DNA of 60,149 bases from Candidatus Acutalibacter stercorigallinarum (GCA_019112625.1 DXIW01000052.1:1-60149), one strand, 5' to 3'. Positions 1 through 8,545 are shown, numbered from the stretch's first letter. Translations and numbers: made by a program. The notes: a model not told the origin generated them from the sequence alone.

Positions 1-205
1 CGCGGGGTGCCAGGGCGCGGCGGGGCAAGGGAGATTGCGGGAAGGGAGGGGCGGTGGTATCGCCCCGGAGAATCACTTTGGGGAAGGGGCGCGGGGCGGC
101 AGGGCGCGGCGGGGCAAGAGAGATTGCGGGAAGAGACGGGCAGTGGTATCGTCCCGGAGAATCACTTTGAGGAAGGGGACGCGGGGTGCAGGGCGCGGCG
201 GGAAA
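1..205. repeat. Tandem ~89-bp direct repeat, at least 2.2 copies, running off the left edge
   Basis: The blocks starting at 1, 90 and 180 all begin with CGCGGGG. The block AGATTGCGGG recurs at 32 and 121, and AATCACTTTG at 71 and 160, so the period is 89-90 bp with only a few substitutions per copy. The third copy breaks off near 205. No credible protein is encoded. It lies just downstream of the rlmH terminator. What lies to the left cannot be seen, so the total copy number is unknown. Confidence 0.8.
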
Positions 206-230
206 CGACAAGACGGAAAAAATGCCGGGC

Positions 231-259
231 AAAAAGAAAAAGGCGGCCGGGGCCGCCTT
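231..259 (-). terminator. Intrinsic terminator of rlmH, overlapping its stop codon
   Basis: On the minus strand a 9-bp perfect stem (AAGGCGGCC, 240-248, with GGCCGCCTT, 251-259) is followed by a T-rich run (231-239). The stem contains most of the TAA stop of rlmH. Confidence 0.8.
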
Positions 260-728
260 ACTTGTGGTATTTGGAGTTCTGCAAAATTTGGAAGCCCCGG
301 TAGAGCTGCTCGCAGAGCATGACCCGGGCCAACTGGTGGGGGAAGGTCATGGGGGACATGGAGATGCCCTCCCCCGCCTGTTTGACGGCGTCCGCCAGGC
401 CGAAGGAGCTGCCGATGACGAAGGTCACCGCCCCGGGATGGTCCATGGCCTTTTGCAGCCGCCGGGCCAGGGCGGGGGAATCCAGCTGCTTCCCCTCGAT
501 GCACAGGGGGTACACGGCGCCCTGGGTCCGCTCTAAAATGGCGGCGGCCTCCTTCTCCAGGGCCGCTTTGATCTCCGCCGGGGAGGGGTCCTGGGGTAGG
601 CGGGCCTCGGGGAGCTCCATCAGCTCCCACCGGCACAGGGGCCGCAGCCGCTTTTCGTATTCCGCCACGGCGTCACGCCAGTAGCGCTCTTTCAGTTTGC
701 CGATGCAGATGAGCCGCACCCCCAGCAT
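258..728 (-). CDS. rlmH: 23S rRNA (pseudouridine1915-N3)-methyltransferase RlmH
   Basis: A 156-residue SPOUT-class methyltransferase that methylates pseudouridine 1915 in helix 69 of 23S rRNA on assembled ribosomes, using SAM. The trefoil-knot SAM site is visible as IGSSFG (residues 105-110). The family signature MTFPHQLARV (127-136) and the C-terminal YHK that contacts the substrate are also present. Length matches the family (about 155-160). The ATG at 728 is chosen because AGGGGGGAG sits just upstream; the frame stays open further upstream but overlaps the hydrolase gene. It follows that hydrolase gene by 13 bp and is probably cotranscribed, a frequent pairing near the end of walRK-yycJ-type clusters. 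Confidence 0.95.
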   Translation of the reverse strand: MLGVRLICIGKLKERYWRDAVAEYEKRLRPLCRWELMELPEARLPQDPSPAEIKAALEKEAAAILERTQGAVYPLCIEGKQLDSPALARRLQKAMDHPGAVTFVIGSSFGLADAVKQAGEGISMSPMTFPHQLARVMLCEQLYRGFQILQNSKYHK

Positions 729-741
729 GGGCGCTCCCCCC

Positions 742-1524
742 TTAAAAGATGATGGACTTCCCCGCCCGGTTTTCCGGCTGGGCCACGTCCAGGAGGAAGT
801 CCACCTCCCGGACATAGCCCGCCCGGGTGAGGGCCTCCAGAGAGGTACCCAGGGCCAGGGCGGGGGTGTTGTTCTCGTGGCTGAGATGGGCCAGCAGGAA
901 CCGGCGGGTACCGCTTTGGAGCAGCTGCGGCAGCAGGGCGGCACAGGCCCGGTTGGACAGGTGGCCCCGCTCGGACAGGATACGGCGCTTGAGCATGGCC
1001 GGGTAGGGGCCGGTGCGCAGCAGCTCCAGGTCGTGGTTGGATTCGATGACCACGAAATCCGCCCCCAGCAGGTGGCTGCGCACCGTGTCGGTGACCTGGC
1101 CCAGGTCGGTGGCCAGGGCGAAGGTGCGGCCGTCCTGGGTACGGATGCGGTAGCCCGTGGACTCGGCGCAGTCGTGGCTGGTGGGGAAGGGTTCCACCTC
1201 CATACCGGAGAGCTCCAGGCCGGGGTGGGCGGTGTGGGTCTCCAGGCCCTCCAGGCTGGGGGCCAGGGCGCGGAGCGTCCCCGCCGAGGCGTAGATGGGG
1301 GTGCCGAATTTTTTGGCGAACACCCGCAGGCCGGACACGTGGTCCGTGTGCTCGTGGGTGACCAGGATGCCCCCGATGGCCAGGGGGTCAATGCCGCAGA
1401 GACGCAGCATGCCCTCCAGCTGTTTTGCGCTGCGGCCGGCGTCGATGAGCAGGCCGCAGCTGCGGGAGCCGATGTAATAGCTGTTGCCGGAGCTGCCGCT
1501 GAACAGCGGGCAAAGTCTGGCCAT
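742..1524 (-). CDS. MBL-fold metallohydrolase, YycJ/WalJ type
   Basis: A 260-residue metallo-beta-lactamase-fold hydrolase. The metal-binding motif THEHTDH is at residues 56-62. The N-terminus (LFSGSSGNSYYI, 7-18) is typical of the YycJ/WalJ group, thought to act in cell-wall or DNA-replication-linked housekeeping; the substrate is not known from sequence. The ATG at 1524 has GGAGGG at a good distance, and an upstream in-frame start would add about 19 atypical residues. It lies between murA and rlmH on the same strand. In Bacillus this family accompanies walRK, which is absent here. Confidence 0.9.
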   Translation of the reverse strand: MARLCPLFSGSSGNSYYIGSRSCGLLIDAGRSAKQLEGMLRLCGIDPLAIGGILVTHEHTDHVSGLRVFAKKFGTPIYASAGTLRALAPSLEGLETHTAHPGLELSGMEVEPFPTSHDCAESTGYRIRTQDGRTFALATDLGQVTDTVRSHLLGADFVVIESNHDLELLRTGPYPAMLKRRILSERGHLSNRACAALLPQLLQSGTRRFLLAHLSHENNTPALALGTSLEALTRAGYVREVDFLLDVAQPENRAGKSIIF

Positions 1525-1611
1525 AGATGTTTCCCTCCGCAGAAAGAAGGGAGCCGGAAGCGGCTCCCTTTCTTTTCTCACATGATAGCAGGGCCGGTGT
1601 GGGGCTCTGCT

Positions 1612-2904
1612 TCAGCCCACGTTGGCCGGGGCCTCGTCTTTTCCGTCCCGGCGGCGGTAGATGTCCGCCCCCAGGTTTACCAGCTTGTCCACGATGTTCT
1701 CGTAGCCGCGCTCGATATACACCACGTCCTCCACCTGGGTGGTGCCCTCGGCTACCAGCCCGGCGATGACCATGGCCGCCCCGGCCCGCAGGTCCAGGGC
1801 CCGGACAGGGGCGCCCTTGAGGTGGTCTACGCCCTCTACAATGGCGACCTTGCCGTCTACGGTGATCTGGGCGCCCATGCGCCGCAGCTCGTCCACATAC
1901 TTGAAGCGGCCGCCCTCCCAGACGCTCTCGTTGACCATGCTGGTGCCCTGGGCGATGGACAGCAGGGCCACGATCTGGGGCTGCATGTCCGTGGGGAAGC
2001 CGGGATGGGGCATGGTCTTCACGTTGCACTTGCGCAGGGGCTTGTCGCACACCACCCGCACGCTGTCGTCCCCCTCCTCTACGGTGACGCCCATCTCCTC
2101 CAGCTTGGCGGAGATGGACTCCAGATGCTTGGGGGTCACGTTCTTCACGGTGACGTCGCCGCCGGTGGCGGCAGCGGCCACCATGTAGGTGCCGGCCTCG
2201 ATCTGGTCGGGGATGATGGAGTAGGTGCAGCCCCGCAGCTTCTGGACGCCGTGGATCTTGATGGTGTCCGTGCCGGCGCCCCGGATGTCGGCGCCCATGG
2301 TGTTCAGGAAGTTGGCCAGGTCCACGATGTGGGGCTCCCGGGCGGCGTTCTCGATGATGGTGAGGCCCCGGGCCTTCACCGCGGCCAGCATGATGTTCAT
2401 GGTGGCGCCTACGGTGACCACGTCCAGGTAGATGTTGGCCCCGTGGAGGTCGTTTTTGGCGGAGACGGCGATCATGCCGTTGTCCAGGCTGTAGTCGCAG
2501 CCCAGGGCCGCGAAGCCCTTGAGGTGCTGGTCGATGGGACGCACCCCGAAGTTGCAGCCCCCGGGCAGGGGCACCACCGCGTTGCGGCAGCGGCCCAGCA
2601 GGGCCCCGATAAAGTAGTAGGAGGCCCGGATGCGCCGGGCGCTCTCGGCGGAGACGGTGTCCGTGTCGATGGAGCGGGGGTCCACGATGATGGTGTGGCG
2701 GTCCAGGTACTCCACCTTGCCCCCCATCTCCTGGAGGATGTTCGTGAGGGTCTTTACGTCGGAGATGTCGGGGATATTTTCGATACGGCAGGGCGCCTCG
2801 GACAGGATGACGGCGGGGATGATGGCCACGGCGGCGTTCTTCGCGCCGCTGATGGTCACTTCGCCGGTGAGGCGGTTGCCGCCTTTGATCACATATTTAT
2901 CCAA
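1612..2904 (-). CDS. murA: UDP-N-acetylglucosamine 1-carboxyvinyltransferase MurA (TTG start)
   Basis: Transfers enolpyruvate from PEP to UDP-GlcNAc, the first committed step of peptidoglycan synthesis, in the cytoplasm. The 430-residue protein has Lys22-Asn23 in SGAKNA and the catalytic cysteine C117 in PLPGGC, the residue alkylated by fosfomycin, so it should be fosfomycin-sensitive. The start is best read as TTG at 2904: this gives the standard N-terminus MDKYVIKGG and places AGGAAG about 9 nt upstream. No ATG fits. A consensus promoter lies 72 nt upstream. A 30-nt C-terminal spacer separates it from the MBL hydrolase translation unit downstream. Confidence 0.95.
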   Translation of the reverse strand: MDKYVIKGGNRLTGEVTISGAKNAAVAIIPAVILSEAPCRIENIPDISDVKTLTNILQEMGGKVEYLDRHTIIVDPRSIDTDTVSAESARRIRASYYFIGALLGRCRNAVVPLPGGCNFGVRPIDQHLKGFAALGCDYSLDNGMIAVSAKNDLHGANIYLDVVTVGATMNIMLAAVKARGLTIIENAAREPHIVDLANFLNTMGADIRGAGTDTIKIHGVQKLRGCTYSIIPDQIEAGTYMVAAAATGGDVTVKNVTPKHLESISAKLEEMGVTVEEGDDSVRVVCDKPLRKCNVKTMPHPGFPTDMQPQIVALLSIAQGTSMVNESVWEGGRFKYVDELRRMGAQITVDGKVAIVEGVDHLKGAPVRALDLRAGAAMVIAGLVAEGTTQVEDVVYIERGYENIVDKLVNLGADIYRRRDGKDEAPANVG

Positions 2905-2975
2905 AATCACACTTCCTAACAACCTGAGACAGCCAAACGGGCTGCGATTCTTTTCCTAGTATTAGACTGTTGCTT

Positions 2976-3004
2976 ATCATAATACATCGCCGGAAAAATG
3001 TCAA
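2976..3004 (-). promoter_or_regulatory. Sigma-A promoter of murA
   Basis: Minus-strand TTGACA (2999-3004), 17-bp spacer, TATGAT (2976-2981). The -35 is a perfect consensus. Confidence 0.85.
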
Positions 3005-3119
3005 CCGCAGGGAGACATCAACCGCCCCTTTGCCGCAAAAGCCGGGGGAAAAATCGCAAAAACGGCGGGAACTCACAAAATGGTCGGGGAAATCAGGTCC
3101 TGGTTTCCGGCGGGAAGGG

Positions 3120-3821
3120 TCACTTTTTCCGGCCCAGGATGACGGGCTTTTCCTCCCCCCGGAGGAGGCGGCCGATGTTGGCGTGGTGCTTGATGAGCAC
3201 CGTGAGCCCCACGAACAGGGCGGCCGCCGTGGCGAACAGGAGATACCACAGGGGTGCGCCATCCCGGCGGAAGCTGAGGAAAAAGGTGAGGAGAAAGGCA
3301 TACACCGGGTAGGTGGCGGCACAGGTCACCGAGGCCAGGGAGACGATGCGCTTCCAGGCGAACATGACGGCGAAGGTAAGGAGCACCAGCAGGAACACCC
3401 GCCAGTCGGTGAAGGCGATCATGGCGGCGGCGGTGACCACCCCCTTGCCCCCCCGGAAGCCGTAGAACACCGGGAAGATGTGGCCGATGACGCAGGCCAT
3501 GCCGGCGGCGTACTTCATCACCGAGGGGAATTCCGGCGGATACTCTGCCCCGGAAAAAGCAGAGAACAGAAAGGCGATGAGCACCGCCAGGAGCACGGCG
3601 GCCACGCACTTGAGGAAATCCCCCACAAAGGTGAGGGCCGCGGGCACCTTGCCCACGGTGCGCAGGACATTGGTCATGCCCGCGTTGCCGCTGCCGTACT
3701 TCCGGATGTCCTCTTTATTTTTGAAAAACCAGGTGAGTATGATGGACCAGTTGACGCTGCCCAGCAGGTAGCCCACCACCGCCGCCAGGGCCAGCGGCCC
3801 GGCGTAGAGTAAGAACGTCAT
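3120..3821 (-). CDS. plsY: Acyl-phosphate:glycerol-3-phosphate acyltransferase PlsY
   Basis: Integral membrane enzyme that acylates glycerol-3-phosphate from acyl-phosphate, the first step of phospholipid synthesis. It has 233 residues with about six hydrophobic spans. The three family motifs are visible: GSVNWS (21-26), GSGNAG (43-48) and FRGGKG (122-127). AAGGGGGAAA lies upstream of the ATG. der ends 19 bp before it on the same strand, so the two are likely cotranscribed. This der-plsY order is common in Clostridia. Confidence 0.95.
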   Translation of the reverse strand: MTFLLYAGPLALAAVVGYLLGSVNWSIILTWFFKNKEDIRKYGSGNAGMTNVLRTVGKVPAALTFVGDFLKCVAAVLLAVLIAFLFSAFSGAEYPPEFPSVMKYAAGMACVIGHIFPVFYGFRGGKGVVTAAAMIAFTDWRVFLLVLLTFAVMFAWKRIVSLASVTCAATYPVYAFLLTFFLSFRRDGAPLWYLLFATAAALFVGLTVLIKHHANIGRLLRGEEKPVILGRKK

Positions 3822-3840
3822 GGCTGTTTCCCCCTTTTTG

Positions 3841-5175
3841 TTATCGCTTGCCGTCCTGCTCGCCCCGCTCCCGGATGACCAGGCGTACCGGGGTGCCGGT
3901 GAGGCCGAAGGTCTCGCGGATGCGGTTGATGAGGTACCGCTGGTAGGAGTAGTGGAAGAGCTCGTGGTCGTTGCAGAAGCACACGAAGGTGGGCGGCTTG
4001 GTGGAGGCCTGGGTCATGTAGTAGATCTTCAGGCGCTTGCCCTTGTCGGTGGGGGGCTGCACCCGGGCGGTGGCCTGGGCCAGGATGTCGTTGAGGACGC
4101 CGGTGGTCACCCGCATGGCGTTGGAGGCGGCGGCCTGCTTGATGAGCTCGAACATCTTGTCCAGGCGCTGGCCTGTCTTGGCGGAGATGAAGAGGATGGG
4201 GGCGTAGGACATGAAGGAGAAGTCCTTCTCCAGTTTGGCCTGCATCTCCTGCATGGTCTTGTCGTCCTTCTCGATGGCGTCCCACTTGTTGACGCAGATG
4301 ATGCAGCCCTTGCCCGCCTCGTGGGCGATACCCGCCACCTTGGAGTCCTGCTCGGTAAAGCCCACCTGGGCGTCGATGAGGATGAGGCACACGTCGGCCC
4401 GCTCTACGGCCATCTCGGCCCGGAGGTTGCTGTAGTGCTCGATGGCGTCCTCCACCTTGCTCTTCCGGCGCAGGCCGGCGGTGTCGATAAAGGTGAAGGT
4501 GCCGTGCTGATTGACGATGGTGGTGTCCACGGCGTCCCGGGTGGTGCCGGCGATGTCGGAGACGATACAGCGGTTCTCGCCGCTGACCTTATTCACCAGG
4601 GAGGACTTGCCCACGTTGGGCTTGCCGATGACCGCCACCTTGATGATGTCGCCCTCCTCTTCCTCCTCCTGCTCCTCGGGCAGGAGGGCCACCACCCGGT
4701 CCAGCAGGTCGCCGGTGCCGTGGCCGTGGACGGAGGAGACCATCACCGGGTCCCCCAGGCCCAGGTTGTAGAACTCGTAAAACTCGGCGGGGGGCTCGCC
4801 CACGGTGTCGCACTTATTGACGCAGAGCACCACCGGCACCCCGCTTTTCAAAAGGAGGCTGGCCACGTCCTGGTCGGTGGCGGTGACGCCCGAGCGGATG
4901 TCGGTGACCAGGATGATGGCGGCGGCAGAGTCGATGGCGATCTGGGCCTGCTCCCGCATCTGGGTGAGGATCACGTCCTTGGAGGCGGGCTCGATGCCGC
5001 CGGTGTCCACCAGGGAGAAGGTGCGGCCGCACCACTCCCCGTCGCCGAAAATGCGGTCCCGGGTGACGCCGGGGGTGTCCTCCACAATGGAGAGGCGCTG
5101 CCCCACGATTTTATTGAACAGGGTGGATTTGCCCACATTGGGCCGGCCCACAATGGCCACGATTGGCTTCGCCAT
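3841..5175 (-). CDS. der: Ribosome biogenesis GTPase Der (EngA)
   Basis: Tandem-G-domain GTPase needed for 50S subunit assembly. The 444-residue protein has two P-loops, GRPNVGKS (10-17) and GKPNVGKS (184-191), with matching DTGG (57-60) and second-domain switch motifs, then a KH-like C-terminal domain. An acidic linker (EEQEEEEEGD, ~167-176) separates the two domains. The ATG at 5175 gives the canonical MAKPIVAIVG start; the open frame upstream reads through hairpin repeats and is not coding. It is first in a two-gene unit with plsY. Confidence 0.96.
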   Translation of the reverse strand: MAKPIVAIVGRPNVGKSTLFNKIVGQRLSIVEDTPGVTRDRIFGDGEWCGRTFSLVDTGGIEPASKDVILTQMREQAQIAIDSAAAIILVTDIRSGVTATDQDVASLLLKSGVPVVLCVNKCDTVGEPPAEFYEFYNLGLGDPVMVSSVHGHGTGDLLDRVVALLPEEQEEEEEGDIIKVAVIGKPNVGKSSLVNKVSGENRCIVSDIAGTTRDAVDTTIVNQHGTFTFIDTAGLRRKSKVEDAIEHYSNLRAEMAVERADVCLILIDAQVGFTEQDSKVAGIAHEAGKGCIICVNKWDAIEKDDKTMQEMQAKLEKDFSFMSYAPILFISAKTGQRLDKMFELIKQAAASNAMRVTTGVLNDILAQATARVQPPTDKGKRLKIYYMTQASTKPPTFVCFCNDHELFHYSYQRYLINRIRETFGLTGTPVRLVIRERGEQDGKR

Positions 5176-5233
5176 CTTCTCACCGATCCTTTCTATCAAA
5201 ACGATTGGGCAGGGCTGGGGCACTGCCCTAACC

Positions 5234-5282
5234 CCCCTCCGCCGCCTGAAGGCGGCACCTCCCCCTGTGGGGGAGGCAAGGG
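5234..5282. repeat. Two-hairpin intergenic repeat, copy A
   Basis: A CCCTCC leader is followed by hairpin one, GCCGCC (5241-5246) with GGCGGC (5251-5256). Hairpin two then pairs CCTCCCCC (5258-5265) with GGGGGAGG (5269-5276). The same plan recurs at 11376-11420 with different stem-one sequence. Confidence 0.8.
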
Positions 5283-5316
5283 ATTCCACCTTTTCACGGG
5301 TTAGGGAAAGCTGTCT

Positions 5317-5796
5317 AAATTCCGGCGCACGTAGCGCAAAGGGATTTTCTCGCCCAGTCCGGCCACGGACCAAAATTCCGGAACGCCCTTTGTGGAGGAA
5401 TTTTCTTGTCCAGTCCGGTCACGGGCCAAAATTCCGGCGGGCGAAGCCCAGAGGAATTTTCCTGTCCCCACGAGTTATCCTCGCTTATGCTCGTCTAACT
5501 CGGTAAGAACCGCTTGGGAGTTTGCAAAACTCCCATTTTGCTTCGCAAAACCGCGCTTCTTGCGCTGGGAGAAAGAGGGGCCGAGTAAGTTGTACTTTGC
5601 GCAACTTGACTCATGGTCACAAAACTAAAATTCCGGAACGCCCTTTGTGGAGGAATTTTCCCGTCCCACGAGCCAAGTCTCACTGTCGTTCGACTTGCTC
5701 GGCCGAGTTTCGCGTTGGCGAAACTCGCAGCCTGCTGCTACCATCCAGCGAAACTGTTCCCTTAAAATTCCGGCGGGCGAAGCCCAGAGGAATTTT
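5317..5796. repeat. Five copies of a 32-33-bp palindromic repeat
   Basis: Copies lie at 5317-5348, 5372-5404, 5428-5460, 5627-5659 and 5764-5796. Each starts AAATTCCGG and ends (G)GGATTTT or GGAATTTT, so the ends pair. Copies 2 and 4 are identical, as are copies 3 and 5. Type 3/5 carries an inner GGGC-GAA-GCCC hairpin and copy 1 an inner GCGC pair. Each is followed by a partly conserved C-rich tail (CYYGTCC). Confidence 0.85.
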
Positions 5797-5810
5797 CCCG
5801 TCCCGCGCGG

Positions 5811-7166
5811 TCACGCGTGTTCCCAGGCGGCCTCGTAGGGGTTGTGACCGGGGGAGGAGGGCTCCGGCAGGCCCCAGAGGGCACAGGCCAGGGCCTCGCC
5901 GGTGCTGCCCACCCGGCGGCAGGGCACGCCCAGGGCGGCGGAGAGCTGGGTGAGGGTCATGTCGTCCAGGAACACGTCCTCCCCGGCCCGGAGCATGTTG
6001 GTGGAGAGGAGCACCTCGTCCCCCAGGTCCCGGCCCTGGAGGTGTTTCAAAATGTCCTGGCCGGTGAGGAGCCCGGTGACGTTTACCGTGCCCCCGAAGA
6101 AGTCGTTTTTCACCGGCACCAGGTCGATACTTAAATTATGGCATTTCCGGCGGCATCCGTCAAGCATCTCCTGGAAGAAAGCATAGCCCCCCTCCCCGGT
6201 GGGGATGGTGACCTTCCGGGTGACGTCGGGCAGGTCCAGGTCCTGGAGGGCCCAGGCGAGCTCGTCCTCCAGGTTGCGGAGCATGCCCACGCCGTTCTCG
6301 ATCTGGGGGAAGTCCTCGTAAAACTCCAGGGGCGGGATGGGCAGCCCGGCCAGGAGGTAGAGCTCGTCGGAGGCGTAGACCGTGCGGCTGCCCCGCTCCC
6401 GGCGGAATTTCTCCCCCCAGCGCTCCAGCTGGGCCACGGCCTGCAGGGCCCCCGCCCGGTCGAAGGGGGTGAGGGGGTACAGGCCCTCCCGGTAGCGGGT
6501 GAGGCCCACGGGCACACAGGCCACGCTGAGGAGCCCCTCCCCCAGGGAGAAGAGCTTCTCCAGGGTGAGCTCCAGGGCAGCACCGTCGTTGAGGCCGGGG
6601 CACAGGACGATCTGGCAGTTGAGCTTGATGCCGCCCTCTGCCAGGCGGTACAGGTGGCGCAGGGAGTCCCCAGCGAAGCGGTTGCCCATCATCTTGCAGC
6701 GGAGCCCCGGGTCCATGGTGTGTACCGACACGTTGATGGGCGAGATGCGCATCTGCAGAATGCGGTCGATCTCCCGGTCGTCGATATTGGTGAGGGTGAT
6801 GTAGTTGCCGAACAGGAAGGAGAGCCGGTCGTCGTCGTCCTTGAAATAGAGGGTCTCCCGCATACCTTTGGGCAGCTGGTCGATAAAGCAGAACACACAC
6901 TTGTTCCGGCAGGAGCGCTGCCGGTCCATGAGGTAGGTCTCAAATTCCAGGCCCAGGCTGGCGTACTGGGGTTTCGCTAAATCTACGGTGAAGGGCTCCC
7001 CCGCCCGGGTGAGCCTGACCCGCAGCTCCTTCTCTGTCTCGAAAAAGCGGTAGTCCAGCACGTCCACAATCTCGTGGCCGTTGAGGGACACCAGCACGTC
7101 CCCCGGCTGGATGCCCAGCCGCTGGGCCCGGCTGCCCGGCTCTACCCCGGTGATTGTTACCGCCAT
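5811..7166 (-). CDS. DUF512 family protein: PDZ plus radical-SAM-like Fe-S domain
   Basis: A 451-residue protein with an N-terminal PDZ-like segment (residues ~5-65, with the carboxylate-loop pattern GSRAQRLGIQPGD). A cysteine cluster C-x3-C-x2-C (C86, C90, C93) typical of a radical-SAM or related Fe-S centre follows. The rest matches the DUF512 family, of unknown function. The gene is regularly found beside der in Clostridia, as here, which hints at a ribosome- or GTPase-linked role, but that is inference. The ATG has AGGAGGAAG upstream. No membrane segment or signal peptide is present. Confidence 0.88.
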   Translation of the reverse strand: MAVTITGVEPGSRAQRLGIQPGDVLVSLNGHEIVDVLDYRFFETEKELRVRLTRAGEPFTVDLAKPQYASLGLEFETYLMDRQRSCRNKCVFCFIDQLPKGMRETLYFKDDDDRLSFLFGNYITLTNIDDREIDRILQMRISPINVSVHTMDPGLRCKMMGNRFAGDSLRHLYRLAEGGIKLNCQIVLCPGLNDGAALELTLEKLFSLGEGLLSVACVPVGLTRYREGLYPLTPFDRAGALQAVAQLERWGEKFRRERGSRTVYASDELYLLAGLPIPPLEFYEDFPQIENGVGMLRNLEDELAWALQDLDLPDVTRKVTIPTGEGGYAFFQEMLDGCRRKCHNLSIDLVPVKNDFFGGTVNVTGLLTGQDILKHLQGRDLGDEVLLSTNMLRAGEDVFLDDMTLTQLSAALGVPCRRVGSTGEALACALWGLPEPSSPGHNPYEAAWEHA

Positions 7167-7189
7167 GGCGCTTCCTCCTCTCTCCCGCG

Positions 7190-7227
7190 GGAAGATAGAA
7201 AAGAAGGGAACGCTTTTGGGCGTTCCC
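7190..7227 (-). terminator. Intrinsic terminator of the yceD-rpmF operon
   Basis: Minus strand: GGGAACGC stem (7206-7213 with 7220-7227), 6-nt loop, then a T-rich tail (TTCTTTTC). Confidence 0.85.
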
Positions 7228-7246
7228 TTGCTTCGCTGCTCGAAAT

Positions 7247-7429
7247 TTACGCGTCCTTCTTCACGACAACGCGGCCGTTGTAGTAGCCGCAGTTCCCACA
7301 GACTCTGTGAGGTGTCTTATACTCCCCGCACTGCGGGCACTTCATCAACGCGGGGGGCTGCAGCTTCCACACGTTGGAACGTCTCTTATTCTGCCGAGCA
7401 CTGGATACTTTACCCTTGGGTACTGCCAT
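7247..7429 (-). CDS. rpmF: 50S ribosomal protein L32
   Basis: A 60-residue zinc-ribbon ribosomal protein with four cysteines, C31-x2-C34 and C44-x2-C47. This is the zinc-binding (C+) form rather than the cysteine-free paralogue. The N-terminus MAVPKGKVSSARQNKRRS is diagnostic. GAGGAGGTG precedes the ATG. It follows yceD by 53 bp, the usual yceD-rpmF order, and ends at a strong terminator. Confidence 0.97.
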   Translation of the reverse strand: MAVPKGKVSSARQNKRRSNVWKLQPPALMKCPQCGEYKTPHRVCGNCGYYNGRVVVKKDA

Positions 7430-7482
7430 ACTAGCACCTCCTCACTGTCTATCGATAATGAATACCGCCGGCGGCGGTTTGT

Positions 7483-7986
7483 TCAGCGGTCCTCCAGCAG
7501 GCTTTGCAGCGCCGCCAGACGGGGGTCTATCTCCCGCTGTTCACAGGAGCACTCCTCCAGGTTCCGGTTTTTGCCGCATACAGGGCAGATGCCCTTGCAG
7601 TCCGGCCGGCACAGAAACTTGCTGGGCATGTCCAGCAGGATGTCCTCGGTGAGCAGCTGGTCCAAGTCCAGCCGCTCCTCGGGCACCACCACGTAATCCT
7701 CGTCGTCGCCGTCCCCGCTGAGCTCCCGCACCAGGGTGTGGGTGAACGTGGGGGCAAAGTGACGGGTGGTGGTCTCGAAGCACCTGTCGCAGGGCATGGT
7801 GACCGTATAAGAGAGCTCCGCCGTAAGCAGGGCGGAACCCGCAAAGCTCTTCAGCTGGGCCCTGACCTTTACCGGCGCACAAAACGGCTTGACACCGCCC
7901 AATTCCACTTCCGAAAGGTCCAGGTCGTAGGCCACATCTTCGCTGCAGCCCTCTGAGAGAAAAAACTTTTTAAGATCGATCACCAT
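7483..7986 (-). CDS. YceD/DUF177 family protein
   Basis: A 167-residue protein of the DUF177 family, linked to 23S rRNA accumulation and ribosome assembly in other bacteria. The C-terminal half is cysteine-rich (MPCDRC near 84-89 and CRPDCKGICPVCG near 128-140), suggesting metal binding. It sits first in the operon with rpmF behind a consensus promoter. The exact molecular function is not established. Confidence 0.9.
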   Translation of the reverse strand: MVIDLKKFFLSEGCSEDVAYDLDLSEVELGGVKPFCAPVKVRAQLKSFAGSALLTAELSYTVTMPCDRCFETTTRHFAPTFTHTLVRELSGDGDDEDYVVVPEERLDLDQLLTEDILLDMPSKFLCRPDCKGICPVCGKNRNLEECSCEQREIDPRLAALQSLLEDR

Positions 7987-8013
7987 AGCTCCACCTTCAT
8001 GCCGTACTGATAT

Positions 8014-8042
8014 ATTATAATGAGGGTTTCCCGCTTTGTCAA
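8014..8042 (-). promoter_or_regulatory. Full-consensus sigma-A promoter of yceD-rpmF
   Basis: Minus strand TTGACA (8037-8042), exactly 17 bp, TATAAT (8014-8019). This is the only perfect -35/-10 pair noticed in the window and fits a ribosomal-protein operon. Confidence 0.92.
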
Positions 8043-8080
8043 GCCTTTTTCCGTGTTTCCCCGGGAGCGGGCCTATCGCA

Positions 8081-8109
8081 GAAAGAGGGGCGGCCGGTGC
8101 CGCCCCTCT
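8081..8109 (-). terminator. Hairpin downstream of the small P-loop gene
   Basis: Perfect 11-bp stem AGAGGGGCGGC (8084-8094) with its complement (8099-8109). The T-tract on the minus strand is short (TTTC), so termination may be partial. Confidence 0.6.
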
Positions 8110-8131
8110 CGCCAGTTTTTGGAAAGGGCTG

Positions 8132-8545
8132 TTACTTCAGCACATACTCCTGCACGGCGGCGGGGATCTCCTCGTCGGCGGCGGAGATGGAGAGCACGAA
8201 GTTGGCCTCGGCGCTCTCGCTGAGGCGCTTGAGCTCGTTTACCAGGGGCTCCAGCACCTCGGCGCCGGTGCCCGCGATCTTCAGGGTGGAGTCTACGAAT
8301 ACGTCGGTGACGTCGTAGTTCCCGGCGCAGATGCCGGCCAGGAAGCCGTACAGGCCCTTGCCCCCCTGCACGTCGTAGGCGTCGATGTCGATGAGGCGGG
8401 CCGCGTGGGAAATATCATAGGTCAGCTTGAGGCCCTTTTCGACTACCACCACGTTGCCGTTGGACTTCTCCACGGCGGCGTTGGCCAGGTCGATGAGCTT
8501 CTTGGTCTTGCCGGAGCCTTTTTTGCCAGTCAAAAGAGTGATCAT
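8132..8545 (-). CDS. Small P-loop NTP-binding protein
   Basis: A 137-residue protein with a clean Walker A motif, GKKGSGKT (residues 7-14), and a DVFVDS strand around 86-91 that could serve as Walker B. It is much shorter than an ABC or AAA ATPase. Small proteins of this kind are widespread in Clostridia and often labelled PilT-like, a label not supported here by any secretion context. AAGGAGAG precedes the ATG. It lies between pgi and the yceD operon on the same strand. Confidence 0.75.
   Translation of the reverse strand: MITLLTGKKGSGKTKKLIDLANAAVEKSNGNVVVVEKGLKLTYDISHAARLIDIDAYDVQGGKGLYGFLAGICAGNYDVTDVFVDSTLKIAGTGAEVLEPLVNELKRLSESAEANFVLSISAADEEIPAAVQEYVLK

Larger units (their letters stand above)
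5176..5810. other. Non-coding gap built from a string of different palindromes
   Basis: No gene is supported here. The gap holds a two-hairpin element (5234-5282), five copies of an AAAATTCC/GGAATTTT palindrome (5317-5796), and further inverted repeats between them. These are CGAGTTA/TAACTCG (5471-5502), GGGAGTTT/AAACTCCC (5516-5534), TTTTGC/GCAAAA (5536-5550), AAGTTG/CAACTT (5587-5607), CGAGCCAAGTC/GACTTGCTCG (5669-5701, one bulge) and CGAGTTTCGC/GCGAAACTCG (5704-5727, perfect 10 bp). The density of independent hairpins suggests accumulated small repeats rather than one element. Confidence 0.85.

Noticed and set aside
1-205. CRISPR or protein-coding repeat
   Set aside because: The whole 89-bp unit is repeated without unique spacers, and no frame gives a plausible protein.
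697-2919. A 740-codon plus-strand open frame opposite murA and the MBL hydrolase
   Set aside because: It is antisense to two clearly recognised genes, is made of low-complexity Gly/Val/His/Leu runs, and has no credible start or family likeness. Such frames are a by-product of high GC content at third positions.
5317-5796. CRISPR array
   Set aside because: The repeats are palindromic end to end, the intervals are irregular (23, 23, 166 and 104 bp) and filled with other hairpins, and no cas gene is present.
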